Numbered from the stretch's first letter, positions 40,706 through 49,494 are shown. The stretch is 64,000 nt of DNA from Spirochaeta sp. UBA5339 (GCA_002408085.1 DHQL01000009.1:186001-250000), one strand, 5' to 3'. Notes: generated by a model from the letters alone, not told the origin. Numbers and translations: made by a program.

Positions 40706-40985
40706 TTACCATTTCTTTCAATGATGGCTTCCCTTCGATCCGTCCCATGGCGTCGGGGATTTCGAGGATCAGGGGAAACTGCCTGGTGAACACAAAACGG
40801 TCTACCAGGGGCCGTACCAATTCCGCCAGTCTTTCGCTGATAAGGATGATTCCGATCTCCGGATTTTCCATGGCCTTGTTCAGGGCCTGTTCGGTTTCCA
40901 GGGCATTGGCAGCCATTGCGCCCCTGACTCCGACCATTCCGAATCCGAGAACCGTATCTTCATCACCGATAACGAAATATTTCAT
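40680..40985 (-). CDS. atpF: V/A-type ATP synthase subunit F
   Basis: The 101-residue protein has the Rossmann-like F fold: KYFVIGDEDTVLGFGMVGV at the start, then IGIILISERLAELVRP and FPLILEIPD. Subunit F binds the central stalk next to D and modulates activity. It sits between the c-ring and E genes. Treponema- and Borrelia-type ATPase operons, as I recall them, lack an obvious F gene and carry DUF2764 in its place, so this operon is of the other, archaeal/Thermus-like class. Confidence 0.92.
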   Translation of the reverse strand: MKYFVIGDEDTVLGFGMVGVRGAMAANALETEQALNKAMENPEIGIILISERLAELVRPLVDRFVFTRQFPLILEIPDAMGRIEGKPSLKEMVNEAIGIKL

Positions 40986-40995
40986 AATTCGATAA

Positions 40996-41355
40996 TCAGA
41001 TTTTACCCAGTATCATCAGGGCCGTGATAAAGCCGAATACAACAATACCCTCTGCAAGAGCGATAAAGATCAGGGCCTGTCCGGCAATCTCGGGTTTCTC
41101 TCCGATGGCTCCCATGGCGGCGGAACCGACATGGCTGATGGCAATTCCCGCTCCGATGGCGGCGGCACCGAAGGCCAGGGCCGCGGCAAGAAGACCGAAG
41201 GTCTGTACCTGAGCCGAGACGGCGGGTGCTTCAGCGGCGTGGGCGTCCTGGGCGCTGATGTTCTGAATCCCGATAAATCCGAGAATGATAAACATAACGG
41301 TTACTACCACTATCCTTGATGTATTGTGCAGGGACAGTTTTCCTTTAAGATTCAC
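40996..41355 (-). CDS. atpK: V/A-type ATP synthase membrane rotor subunit (K / c)
   Basis: The 119-residue protein starts at GTG with GGAGGT upstream and overlaps subunit I by 11 bases. An N-terminal hydrophobic leader with a signal-peptide-like cleavage region (NISAQDAHA) is followed by a single two-helix hairpin: GLLAAALAFGAAAIGAGIAI and ALIFIALAEGIVVFGFITAL, with the ion-binding Glu in ALAEGI. Relative to sodium-type c-rings, the Gln and Ser/Thr ligands near the Glu are not seen, which favours protons. It is a one-hairpin subunit rather than the duplicated four-helix NtpK type. Confidence 0.92.
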   Translation of the reverse strand: MNLKGKLSLHNTSRIVVVTVMFIILGFIGIQNISAQDAHAAEAPAVSAQVQTFGLLAAALAFGAAAIGAGIAISHVGSAAMGAIGEKPEIAGQALIFIALAEGIVVFGFITALMILGKI

Positions 41356-43399
41356 TACTACCTCCTAAACGGGATTTCAGTGATACAGGCTCATAGGCCT
41401 TTCCCGTTCCATTAAAATACTTGGAAAAGAATTCATAATAATTCAACCTGAGAGACTGAATGCCCGCAGACAGTCCTTCAAGTGCTATTACCAGAGCGTT
41501 GCCCAGGAGCAGGATCACAAAGGCTCCCACCGGAGGGGCGGATTCGGCGATCTGAAAAAAGGCGGTCATCAGACTCACATGGGCGATTCCCAGACCCGCT
41601 ACTCTCATAAAGGAGAGGGTGTTTGCCAGATACCCTGAAAAGACCTCCAGCAGTTCCACAATCCACTCCATCACCATATTCATCAGGGCTCCCGGCTTAA
41701 AGCTGATCTTGTGACCCTCGATTATATGGGCCGCCGGTTCCTTCAGCAGCATCAGTCCCGCAGGAACTCCCAGACCGATTATCAGGAAGCCCGAAGGGGG
41801 CATGGATCTGTAGGAGGTCCCCACAAAATAGAAGGCCGTGTAGACTCCGGCGGCGTACATCCAGCCCCCGAGGATTCCGGCCTTGTTGAAGATCAGGTTG
41901 ATCCAGTCTCTCTCTCTGATGCAGTTGATAATATTCAGGATGATTCCGGTACCCAGAACGGCTATACCGAACCAGATGGTGATCTTAAGGATATCATAGA
42001 TACTGGCAATGGCATCATTTCCGCTGGAGTGTCCCTCTACAACGGCGTGGTAGTTGAACCAGAGGGGAGGGAAAATGCTGTAGCCGAAGACCGATCCGAA
42101 GAGCACTCCCGCAGCCATGGCCGCTCCGCCGCAGTAGGCGATCAGCATAAAGAGGGAAGTCGGCTCCCGTCCCTGTTTCCTTGCCCTGAAATGGAGGAGC
42201 AGTCCCGCCAGTACAAGTACAAGCCCGTGGCCCACATCACCGAACATAAGACCGAACATGCAGAGGTAGCTCACCGCCACCAGAACCGTGGGGTCAACTG
42301 TGCCGTAGGCAGGGATGCCGAAGTTTTTTACAAGCATCTCGAAGGGCCTGAGGGCATCGGGGTTCCTCATCTCTACAGGGGGGTCGACCCTGCCTTCGGT
42401 ACTCTCCTTTACCCAGGCTGTGTTGTGCCACTCAAGAAGACAGTTCTCTCCGGCAACGGCGCGGATCTCCCTGTCCAGTTCCTCCCTCCTGTCCGCCGGC
42501 ACCCAGCCGTTAAAGAGGATGCAGCTTTCGCTGGCGGAGAAGTAGGACTGAATCTTCAGGTTCAGTTCCCGGATTCTCAGGTCCGACCAGGTATCCTGAA
42601 GCCACTGGCTTTTCCCCCTGATATACTCCTTTGACTCCTCCCGCAGGGCTTCCTGCCGTTTTTTCAGTTCTCCAATCCGCTGGTCCATATCGCTGGTGGC
42701 CCGGTTCTGCCCCGGGTCGGGGCTCAGTGCCTTTGCCGCGTCCGCGGGGAGGGGGCCCTTCTCCCAGTAGACCGAAGCGAGACGCTTTTCTATCTCCTCC
42801 TGATCCCTCTTCATTCCCATAATGATGCAGTGGGTCCGTCCGCCGGATGTGACTGTCTCAAGGACCACCGTTGTCAGGGGAGACAGGGCGCTGTTCAGCT
42901 CTTCCAGGCTGCTCTCTGCAACACTTCCTGTTTCCAGAAAGAGAAAGGAGTAGCCTGTGCTTCCCTGCTGGGCCCGCTCAACAAGGGCCTGTTCATCACC
43001 AAAGAGATTGACCTGTCTTTTCAGGTCGTTCAGACGGTTGATCTCGGTTTGCAGATCCTTCTGACGGTCCCTGAAACCCTGCTGTTCGTTTGACAGGGCA
43101 TCAACCATCTTTTCGATCTTCTCCAGTGAGAGGGTTCCCTCCTCCTTTACGTCATCCCGGATCAGGGGACGGAGGTCCGCCGCCTTGAGGAGTGTCTCGA
43201 TTCGTAGACGGCACTCTGCCAGGCGGACCGAATTTTCGTTAAAACTGATCTCCCTTAGCCGTCCGTCCCTCAGGGCCGGTATCTCATCGGTTCTGAGAAA
43301 GTCCATCACTCCCGTCTGAAGCAGGACTCTTGTAATATTTTCCAGATGATCCCTGATGACCACGGCCGTCAGGTGACTCATTTTGGAACTGAGAATCAT
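41345..43399 (-). CDS. atpI: V/A-type ATP synthase subunit I (a)
   Basis: The 684-residue stator subunit has a cytoplasmic N-terminal half with coiled coils (EKIEKMVDALSNEQQGFRD) and a C-terminal membrane half of about seven helices. The essential half-channel arginine is Arg599 in LSFMRVAGLG of the penultimate helix. It contacts the c-ring and carries ions across the membrane. It overlaps subunit C by four bases and the c-ring gene by 11. The length matches bacterial I subunits (about 620-690). Confidence 0.94.
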   Translation of the reverse strand: MILSSKMSHLTAVVIRDHLENITRVLLQTGVMDFLRTDEIPALRDGRLREISFNENSVRLAECRLRIETLLKAADLRPLIRDDVKEEGTLSLEKIEKMVDALSNEQQGFRDRQKDLQTEINRLNDLKRQVNLFGDEQALVERAQQGSTGYSFLFLETGSVAESSLEELNSALSPLTTVVLETVTSGGRTHCIIMGMKRDQEEIEKRLASVYWEKGPLPADAAKALSPDPGQNRATSDMDQRIGELKKRQEALREESKEYIRGKSQWLQDTWSDLRIRELNLKIQSYFSASESCILFNGWVPADRREELDREIRAVAGENCLLEWHNTAWVKESTEGRVDPPVEMRNPDALRPFEMLVKNFGIPAYGTVDPTVLVAVSYLCMFGLMFGDVGHGLVLVLAGLLLHFRARKQGREPTSLFMLIAYCGGAAMAAGVLFGSVFGYSIFPPLWFNYHAVVEGHSSGNDAIASIYDILKITIWFGIAVLGTGIILNIINCIRERDWINLIFNKAGILGGWMYAAGVYTAFYFVGTSYRSMPPSGFLIIGLGVPAGLMLLKEPAAHIIEGHKISFKPGALMNMVMEWIVELLEVFSGYLANTLSFMRVAGLGIAHVSLMTAFFQIAESAPPVGAFVILLLGNALVIALEGLSAGIQSLRLNYYEFFSKYFNGTGKAYEPVSLKSRLGGSSES

Positions 43400-44442
43400 G
43401 AGTTCCCCCTATCCATAGAATTGGCTTTATAGTGAGCTGCGTTGAGGAGGCTGACAAGACGCCGGCACTCCCGCTCTTTCCGCATAAACCAGGCGAGCAT
43501 GATTCCCAGGGTAAAGGGATTGCCCTGCAGCATTTTTTTTATCTCTCTGTCTTCAATATCCCCGAAGAGGGCGCTCAGCATCTCCATCTTTTTCAGGGGA
43601 TCGCCCCCTTCGCCCAGAAGAACGCTTCCCATGGAGCCGTAGGAGCCCAGGGTTTTCTCAAGGTACTGATCCGCCGTCCTGGCTGATGTTCCGGCAAATA
43701 CGGTGCCTCCGGGAATCAGGTCCTCAAAAAGCTGTTCCAGAGGGAGGAGGGGAGACATGCGGATCACAAAGAGCATGTTCTCAAAGTCGATCTCCATTGC
43801 CGTATAACGGATCAGCAGGGATCTGTCGGGTTCGGGGAAACTGCCGGCATATTCGAGGATCTTTGCAAAGCGGAAGTGGTCCAGGTCCTTCTCCAGACCG
43901 TAGAGGGTATCCAGATCACTCTCCGCCTCGATACGGTCCTGAAACAGATCCGACAGGGGACAGCCCCGGCAGGAGGCCAGATAACCGTAGAGCTGCTCTG
44001 TCGTCTCCTTGGTCAGAAGGGTGTCGGGATCGAAATCGGTGTGTACCACTGTACGCAGCATATAGGGCATCAGGTCGCTGACATCCCGTTTTCTGATCCT
44101 CAGGTCAAACCAGAGGCGAATCCAGTCCTTGAGGATCTCAATATCATATTTAAGAAGGAGAACATCCAGAAAACCCTGCAGAGTTTCATCGCAGTGCTTC
44201 TTAAGCTCCCTGAAGGAGTCTATCTCGTACTCTTTCAGGGTTTTTTCGGCCATTTTCAGGTCACCAGTCTGTTCGTAGACCTCTTCCATCATGCCGTAGG
44301 GTGTCGATTTGAGCATAAGCATGGCTTCGTTAAGGTTGGGGCGGTCTTTCAGCTTTTGAAAGAAAGCTTCCTTAAGGAGGAAGTCCATCCGGGTTTTGAG
44401 TTTGGCATTGATGAAACTGTAGCGGTTAAGGGCAGAGGGCAT
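43396..44442 (-). CDS. atpC: V/A-type ATP synthase subunit C (AC39/d-like)
   Basis: The 348-residue, all-helical protein is the funnel-shaped adaptor between the central stalk and the c-ring. Landmarks are YSFINAKLKTRMDFLL at the start, DFENMLFVIRMSPLLP in the middle and the C-terminal PFTLGIMLAWFMRKERECRRL, which matches the conserved GxxLAYLxxKExExxNL pattern of the family. Its presence, unlike in the Treponema-type operon, marks this as the complete archaeal/Thermus-like gene set. It begins nine bases after the G-like gene. Confidence 0.88.
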   Translation of the reverse strand: MPSALNRYSFINAKLKTRMDFLLKEAFFQKLKDRPNLNEAMLMLKSTPYGMMEEVYEQTGDLKMAEKTLKEYEIDSFRELKKHCDETLQGFLDVLLLKYDIEILKDWIRLWFDLRIRKRDVSDLMPYMLRTVVHTDFDPDTLLTKETTEQLYGYLASCRGCPLSDLFQDRIEAESDLDTLYGLEKDLDHFRFAKILEYAGSFPEPDRSLLIRYTAMEIDFENMLFVIRMSPLLPLEQLFEDLIPGGTVFAGTSARTADQYLEKTLGSYGSMGSVLLGEGGDPLKKMEMLSALFGDIEDREIKKMLQGNPFTLGIMLAWFMRKERECRRLVSLLNAAHYKANSMDRGNS

Positions 44443-44451
44443 GAATGCTTC

Positions 44452-44793
44452 CTAAACTGATTCAGTTGTCGTCAGCAGTTCAAATACCTTCTGAGCCGCA
44501 GCGTCGAGGAGATCCGCCTTCTCACTGAGCAGACTCTTCTGTCTGGCATCCAGTTCTTCGACCAGTTTTTTACGCTGATCCTCCAGCTCCTGTCTGGTGG
44601 ATGCGGCTTCCTCCCTCTGGATTCTTACAGCATCCTGCCTGGCAGTTTTTATAATCTCTTCGGCTTCTCTATCCGCCTGTTTCTGAATTTCCCTGGATCT
44701 CTCCCGGGCAGATTCAACAATGTCTTTTGCTTTGTTTTCAGTCTCGAGAAGACGGTCAATAACATTGCTCATGGCAACATTGTACTGTGACAT
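44452..44793 (-). CDS. V/A-type ATPase G/H-like peripheral-stalk subunit
   Basis: The 113-residue protein (106 if started at the second ATG, 44772) is an almost continuous charged coiled coil: VIDRLLETENKAKDIVESAR, then EIQKQADREAEEIIKTAR and a Leu-rich helix. It resembles the G/H stalk subunit that pairs with E in V/A-ATPases. It is the first gene of the operon. No Shine-Dalgarno is visible before either ATG, and the sequence upstream is extremely AT-rich. Confidence 0.82.
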   Translation of the reverse strand: MSQYNVAMSNVIDRLLETENKAKDIVESARERSREIQKQADREAEEIIKTARQDAVRIQREEAASTRQELEDQRKKLVEELDARQKSLLSEKADLLDAAAQKVFELLTTTESV

Positions 44794-44986
44794 TTATAAA
44801 AAAAGAAAGAAGAAACATTTGTTTTTTATATACCATCCTGGAGAGCGGAGGTATATCTTTGAGGATGTCTTTGTTTATTTATGGGGATGTAAAATCAATA
44901 GTGGACAAGTAATAAATAAAAAAATACCCATTCATTCTCCTGCCCGGGGCTGGATGTTTTTTTAAAAAAATATGTCATAATAAGTC

Positions 44987-45784
44987 ATGGGCACCATACT
45001 GAATATTGAAGAACACCACCTGAATGACCCCGAAATTGTCAGGGCTCTGCATACACATCCTGATTCCCACTGGTTCTGGAGCGGCAGCTGGTCTCCGGAT
45101 TTCTACAGCCGTCTGGCCTATGAGGGGCTGATCAGCATCACCCACCGTCTGGATGACGGAACCATACTTCTGGCCCCCGAAATGCAGCGGGTATATGCCC
45201 TTCTGGACTGGGAGAACCTCCATATCTCAAGGCAGGTCAGAAAGCTTCTGAGGAGGGTCGGGGAGGGGGAGTTTAAGCTCACTGTTACAGCCGATCTTGA
45301 CCGGGTTATTGATGGTGTCACTTCCTATCACTCCCCATGCTGGCTGACTGCCGGATATGCGGATATCTTAAGAGATCTGAGCCTGGATAGAGAGGGCCGG
45401 CAGTGCCATGTTATGGCGGCAGAGCTTTCAGAAAGCTCAGGCCGGCTGATTGCCGGTGAACTGGGATACAGGATCGGTGCGGTCTATACCAGTCTGACTG
45501 GTTTTATTGACAGGAGCATCGGAATCTCCGGCTGCGGAACACTGCAGATGGTTCTGCTTGCCCGGCGGCTGCAGGAGGAGGGTTATGCCTTCTGGAATCT
45601 GGGGCATGCCAATATGGAGTACAAGAACCGCCTTGGCGCCGTAAACCTTCCACGGGAGGAGTTTCTGGAGCGCTGGAAGGCGGAGCGGGACCGGCCTTTA
45701 CGGCCTGCTTTGATAAACGGGACTGCCATGGGGGCAGGAGAACTCTCTACCGTCCAAGAAGAAGATCCCGGCTCTCACCTATAG
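44987..45784 (+). CDS. divergent leucyl/phenylalanyl-tRNA-protein transferase (Aat) homologue
   Basis: The 265-residue protein matches the Aat fold over its length: WFWSGSWSPDFYSRLAYEGL aligns with the early GGDLS...L..AY..GIF region, FKLTVTADLDRVIDGV with the F.vt.d..F..Vi helix, PCWLTAGY with the substrate-binding Trp, and CGTLQMVLLARRLQEEGYAF with the ASKxALxxLxxxLxxxG helix. Canonical Aat then reads (I/V)DCQ; here this is WNLGHANME, and the upstream GESMFS is DRSIGI. The catalytic signature is therefore missing, which points to a different acceptor, donor or reaction. Aat normally attaches Leu or Phe to N-terminal Lys/Arg for ClpS/ClpAP degradation. Its 3' end overlaps the convergent J-protein gene by 38 bases. 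Confidence 0.72.
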   Translation: MGTILNIEEHHLNDPEIVRALHTHPDSHWFWSGSWSPDFYSRLAYEGLISITHRLDDGTILLAPEMQRVYALLDWENLHISRQVRKLLRRVGEGEFKLTVTADLDRVIDGVTSYHSPCWLTAGYADILRDLSLDREGRQCHVMAAELSESSGRLIAGELGYRIGAVYTSLTGFIDRSIGISGCGTLQMVLLARRLQEEGYAFWNLGHANMEYKNRLGAVNLPREEFLERWKAERDRPLRPALINGTAMGAGELSTVQEEDPGSHL

Positions 45785-46508
45785 TAATAAAAAGAGGACT
45801 GTCCCCTCCTGAGTCGGGGTGGTAGATCCGGCTGAGACGGCGGTAGGCCTTTTTTATCTGCTCGGGACCGGGCATTATCAGGAGCGCAGATTCCGGTGCA
45901 ATTTCCGGCACAAGCTGAAGGGCCAGAGAGGCCTTGACCCGGCTTACTGTCACCGGGGAGAGGCGGTAGCGCTCTTCCAGTGACGTCAGAAACTCCGAGT
46001 AGAGGGAAAGCCAGCCGGAGTCGGATAAGCCAAGCAGTTCCAGAGCTCTTTTTTTGCTTCCAGGATAGACTGTCTTCTCCCAGCACCGCCGGCTTTTTCC
46101 CCTTGAAAGCTCCTCCTCCCACTCGGCCAGAAAACGGATTATCCTTCTTCTGACAGGAGGAAGCTCCTTGATCTTTCCAAGAATATACTTTTCCCGTTCC
46201 TCACTGATCCTTCTTCTCTCATCAAGATAGTCCAGTTTGATCCTCAGAAAGAGAGGGAAGAAGGGGTCTTTGGGTATGCGGTAGGTCCTGTACAGATTCG
46301 GAAGGTTCTCGGCGGTGATAACAGCCTTGTCCAGAAGCCTGTAGCATGTGGCGTTCATCCTCAGGGACTGCAGCCTGCCGGATGAGCTGTAATGACTCAT
46401 CATCACACCATAGTAGGGGTGTTTCCGGAGGGATTTCGGCTGTCTGTCCAGAAGTTTTGCCAGAGAGTGGACTCTTTTGCCTCCTCTCCGGCGTCTTCGC
46501 CTGCTCAT
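45747..46508 (-). CDS. J-domain protein with C-terminal J domain
   Basis: The 253-residue protein begins with a very basic head (MSRRRRRRGGKR) and helical stretches. At the C-terminus it has IKKAYRRLSRIYHPDSGGDS, the J-domain helix II and HPD loop that stimulate Hsp70 ATPase, then a last helix. A J domain at the C-terminus is less usual than at the N-terminus. The remainder has no recognised family. It follows the 388-residue envelope protein gene with three bases between (stop TAA at 46512-46514), so it is co-transcribed with three envelope genes. A chaperone role for envelope proteins is possible. Confidence 0.75.
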   Translation of the reverse strand: MSRRRRRRGGKRVHSLAKLLDRQPKSLRKHPYYGVMMSHYSSSGRLQSLRMNATCYRLLDKAVITAENLPNLYRTYRIPKDPFFPLFLRIKLDYLDERRRISEEREKYILGKIKELPPVRRRIIRFLAEWEEELSRGKSRRCWEKTVYPGSKKRALELLGLSDSGWLSLYSEFLTSLEERYRLSPVTVSRVKASLALQLVPEIAPESALLIMPGPEQIKKAYRRLSRIYHPDSGGDSPLFITIGESRDLLLGR

Positions 46509-46511
46509 GGA

Positions 46512-47678
46512 TTAATAGTTTATATCAAGTCTGAGAAAGAGTCCTCCCTCCGACTCTCTTGTGCTGTCAAAGGCTCCGGTGAACCATCCTTCGTTTCCGC
46601 CACTGTGGTCACTGTAGCCGAAGTAGAGGCTCAGATAGTTGTAGTGTCCGCTTACACCTGCTTCATAGACAAAGGCGGGATCTTCTGTTCCCAGCTTGAT
46701 GCCGCCCAGGGCGGTAAAGAGCCCGATGGTCTCTGTCACCATCAGCTCTGCATCCCAGCCTATATTCATCTCTGTCCTGTCGACAAAAAATCCGTTGAAC
46801 GAGAGGTTTGTCTCAAGACCTTTCAGCAGGGGAGCCTGCAGGCCTGCTGCAAACATATAGCGAAGATGATCATCAGAAGACTCTTTATAGGAGAAACCGT
46901 ATTCCAGACGCTCTATGGCTCTGAAGGAGAACCCTCTTCCGAACTCCCGGGTCCAGTAGGTACCGATTCCCAGTAATGAGAGAGCCGTACCCTTCAGGGC
47001 CGCGTCGGTATTGGCGTAGCTGTCATAGTAGAACTCGGTCCACCAGTTCTCACTTCGCCAGGAAAGTGCTGCCAGTATATCAGGATAGTTAACTAGAGAA
47101 GCATTGATGCCGCTCCAGGCTGGAATGGTGCTGCCGAAGGCCGGGTTGAAAGCCGTTTTCAGGTAGAGGCTTTTATACAGGGCAATATCATTTTGAATAA
47201 CCACTCCGTCAACACCGCCAAGGCGGTAGTTCTCAAAGTTGAACCGGGACCACTCTTCGTTTTCAAGGCCTCCGGCACCCAATCCGGTCTGAATCTCATA
47301 GAAGGGAGCGTCTATAACTCCAATCTCATCAAGAATCCTGGTGGTGATAAAAGCCTTGTCTATTACCTGGCTGTTGCTCATGCCGTAGCGCTGATCTGTC
47401 ACACTTCCGAATACAACTCCGCCGCCGAGATCTGTCCAGTTATCAAGCTTGATCCGGCCATGAAGTTTTGTGTATTCGGTCCAGTGAACAATGGCCTCGA
47501 ATTCAAAGCTGTCGACAATATTACCATTGAGTTTATATCCGTCAAACTTCATTGTATCGCTGAAACGGACCCGGTATTCGAAGGGTGACTCTATTGTTGA
47601 GCTGTCCTCGGCCCGGAGTGCCGGTGTAAGGAGCAGTAGAAGGAAGATCAGCTGCGCTATTATATGTATCAATTTCAT
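46512..47678 (-). CDS. putative outer-membrane beta-barrel protein
   Basis: A signal peptide (cut near ALRAEDS) leads to about 365 residues of alternating strands with many aromatic residues (for example FEFEAIVHWTEYTKL, SLYFGYSDHSGGNEGWF) and an ending LFLRLDINY. The final Tyr and amphipathic strand are typical of outer-membrane barrels. I do not recognise a named family. It starts one base after the stop of the preceding gene, whose end (GGAGAT) supplies the ribosome site. Confidence 0.7.
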   Translation of the reverse strand: MKLIHIIAQLIFLLLLLTPALRAEDSSTIESPFEYRVRFSDTMKFDGYKLNGNIVDSFEFEAIVHWTEYTKLHGRIKLDNWTDLGGGVVFGSVTDQRYGMSNSQVIDKAFITTRILDEIGVIDAPFYEIQTGLGAGGLENEEWSRFNFENYRLGGVDGVVIQNDIALYKSLYLKTAFNPAFGSTIPAWSGINASLVNYPDILAALSWRSENWWTEFYYDSYANTDAALKGTALSLLGIGTYWTREFGRGFSFRAIERLEYGFSYKESSDDHLRYMFAAGLQAPLLKGLETNLSFNGFFVDRTEMNIGWDAELMVTETIGLFTALGGIKLGTEDPAFVYEAGVSGHYNYLSLYFGYSDHSGGNEGWFTGAFDSTRESEGGLFLRLDINY

Positions 47679-48305
47679 TTAAAGATCTCCTTCTCTTCTT
47701 CTGACCAGAACCCGTCCGGAATCATATTCAAATCCCAGGCTGATTCCCGCCTTCAGGGAGTAGCCGGTATCATGGTCAGCGTAGTGGAGGAGGTCTATCA
47801 TATTCCATTCAAAACCCGCCAGAAGTCCCAGAATCAGTCTGTCATTGAGCCGGGCCTTGATCTTCAGATCCGAACCGATTCCCATGGGGGCAAACTGTAC
47901 GGTCTGATAACCGGTTCCCTTAAGCTGGATAAATCCGACCTGCAGTCCCAGGGATGGTTCAAAGATAAAGGTATTCCCCATCGGGAAGGTCCATACAGGT
48001 CCGAAGAGCAGATGGAAGGATGAGGGATTCCTGTAATGGTCAAAGGCATTAAAGGAGTTGCCGTCCTGATTAAGGGCGATGGGAACTCCCGATGTTACCG
48101 AGAAAAGAAGGTCCAGTTTTCCATCCCGTTTAAAGCTGACATTGACTGCCGGACCGTGGAGACGGTACTCGCTTCCCGCCTTGTTTCTTATATAGTCCTG
48201 AAGATAAACAGATGCGATGTCAAAGCTGTCCAGTGCCGCCAGAGGCAGGAGAGGAAGGAGGATGAGCAGAAGGGTCAGGGTGTATTTCTTTACTGTATTC
48301 TTCAT
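47679..48305 (-). CDS. small putative outer-membrane beta-barrel protein
   Basis: The 208-residue protein has a leucine-rich signal peptide (cut near LAALDS) and a strand-rich mature part such as VNVSFKRDGKLDLLFSVTSG, FIFEPSLGLQVGFIQL and GISLGFEYDSGRVLV. This suggests an eight-stranded barrel or OmpW/OMP_b-brl-like protein. Its ATG at 48305 follows the lipoprotein stop by three bases. It is the middle gene of the four-gene envelope operon. Confidence 0.7.
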   Translation of the reverse strand: MKNTVKKYTLTLLLILLPLLPLAALDSFDIASVYLQDYIRNKAGSEYRLHGPAVNVSFKRDGKLDLLFSVTSGVPIALNQDGNSFNAFDHYRNPSSFHLLFGPVWTFPMGNTFIFEPSLGLQVGFIQLKGTGYQTVQFAPMGIGSDLKIKARLNDRLILGLLAGFEWNMIDLLHYADHDTGYSLKAGISLGFEYDSGRVLVRRREGDL

Positions 48306-48308
48306 CAA

Positions 48309-49364
48309 TCAGAACCCCGCAATAATAGTTGAGATATATTCAAAATCCATCACTCCGGGATTTACGTTTTTACTGTCCACCAGGGCGGGATCGCCGCCGT
48401 CAACGGACAGAAGGTAGTTGCCGTCGCTGGCAATGGTATTGGTGATGGTGACATTGTTGTAATCAAGTTCGCAGTACCAGATGCCGCTGCTTCCCTCGAT
48501 GGTGAAGGATACGGTTCCATAGATGGTGCCGCTTCCCCTGGGATTAGCCTTGTTCTCATAGGAGCCCTGGATAACGATGGGTTTCAGGTCCGATGCCTGA
48601 ACAAAATCGAAGGTTGTCACTGCATTCAACCCTACCATTTTGACTATAAGATCCATATGGTGGTCCCCGTCTTCCGTGTTCATCAGGCTTCCGAACTCGG
48701 TTGTTTGGGTATATCCGGCCATTCCGGCTCCGCCGAAACCGGGAATCCGGCTCTGGGGCATAAAGACTCCGGCAATCTGGTAGAGACTATGAATATTGGC
48801 GGCCCTAACTGATTCATCAGACTCAGTCATTACTGCGTCAATAATTGTATCAAGGGCGTAGTAGTCCTCTCCATCGACAGAGATCTGATCGGGAGTGGAG
48901 TTGTCGAAGGTGAATACTGCTGTTTCGCTCAGGTCCGATTCGGACTGTGAGCTTGATGTAATCATACCTCCTCCGGTGTCCTTGTAGAAAACGGTGTAGC
49001 GCTTCTTCAGATCTACCGTAAGGGAGCTGCCTCCGGTCATTATGTAGGAGCCTTGAATGACCTGTACATCCTGTCTTGCTTCCTCACCGGCCTGAGAGCC
49101 GTTGTTGACTATGCGGATTACATTTACTGCTCCGTAGAGATCTGTTTCAATGTCGATTTCGCCCTCAAAGACCAGAATCTCAATGCTGCTGTTATCATCA
49201 TAGACACGGACAAAGGGTCTGGCACCGGGTTGTGTTATGTCTATCCAGGAAGAGCTGTCCAGCTTTGCTCCAAAGTCCCCGTAGGGATTGTTACAGGCTG
49301 AAAGAAGAAGGGTGAGAAACAGAAAGCCGAGGCCCCCTGTACTAATTTTTGAATTAAAAATCAT
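48309..49364 (-). CDS. lipoprotein of unknown function
   Basis: The 351-residue protein has a signal peptide ending in LLLSAC (Cys24). The mature protein is rich in Ser, Thr, Asp and Gly, with alternating beta stretches. There is no recognised domain. As first gene of an operon with two barrel-like proteins and a J-domain protein, it may be anchored on the outer membrane and work with them. It is divergent from the kinase gene at 49495, sharing a 130-base promoter region. Confidence 0.72.
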   Translation of the reverse strand: MIFNSKISTGGLGFLFLTLLLSACNNPYGDFGAKLDSSSWIDITQPGARPFVRVYDDNSSIEILVFEGEIDIETDLYGAVNVIRIVNNGSQAGEEARQDVQVIQGSYIMTGGSSLTVDLKKRYTVFYKDTGGGMITSSSQSESDLSETAVFTFDNSTPDQISVDGEDYYALDTIIDAVMTESDESVRAANIHSLYQIAGVFMPQSRIPGFGGAGMAGYTQTTEFGSLMNTEDGDHHMDLIVKMVGLNAVTTFDFVQASDLKPIVIQGSYENKANPRGSGTIYGTVSFTIEGSSGIWYCELDYNNVTITNTIASDGNYLLSVDGGDPALVDSKNVNPGVMDFEYISTIIAGF

Positions 49365-49494
49365 ACCACGGTATTATAGTGATTTTTTTAATTATCTCCA
49401 GTTCCCTGGGCCGGTGATTTTTTAAAGATAATCCGGTATTATGTGGCAGTATCCGGTTTTCCGGGTCTTATCCACGTAGAACGGAATCTATTAT

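Noticed and set aside
44794..44986. Terminator or small RNA between the ATPase operon and the Aat-like gene
   Set aside because: Runs of A and T and a short GC patch are present but no convincing stem with proper loop.
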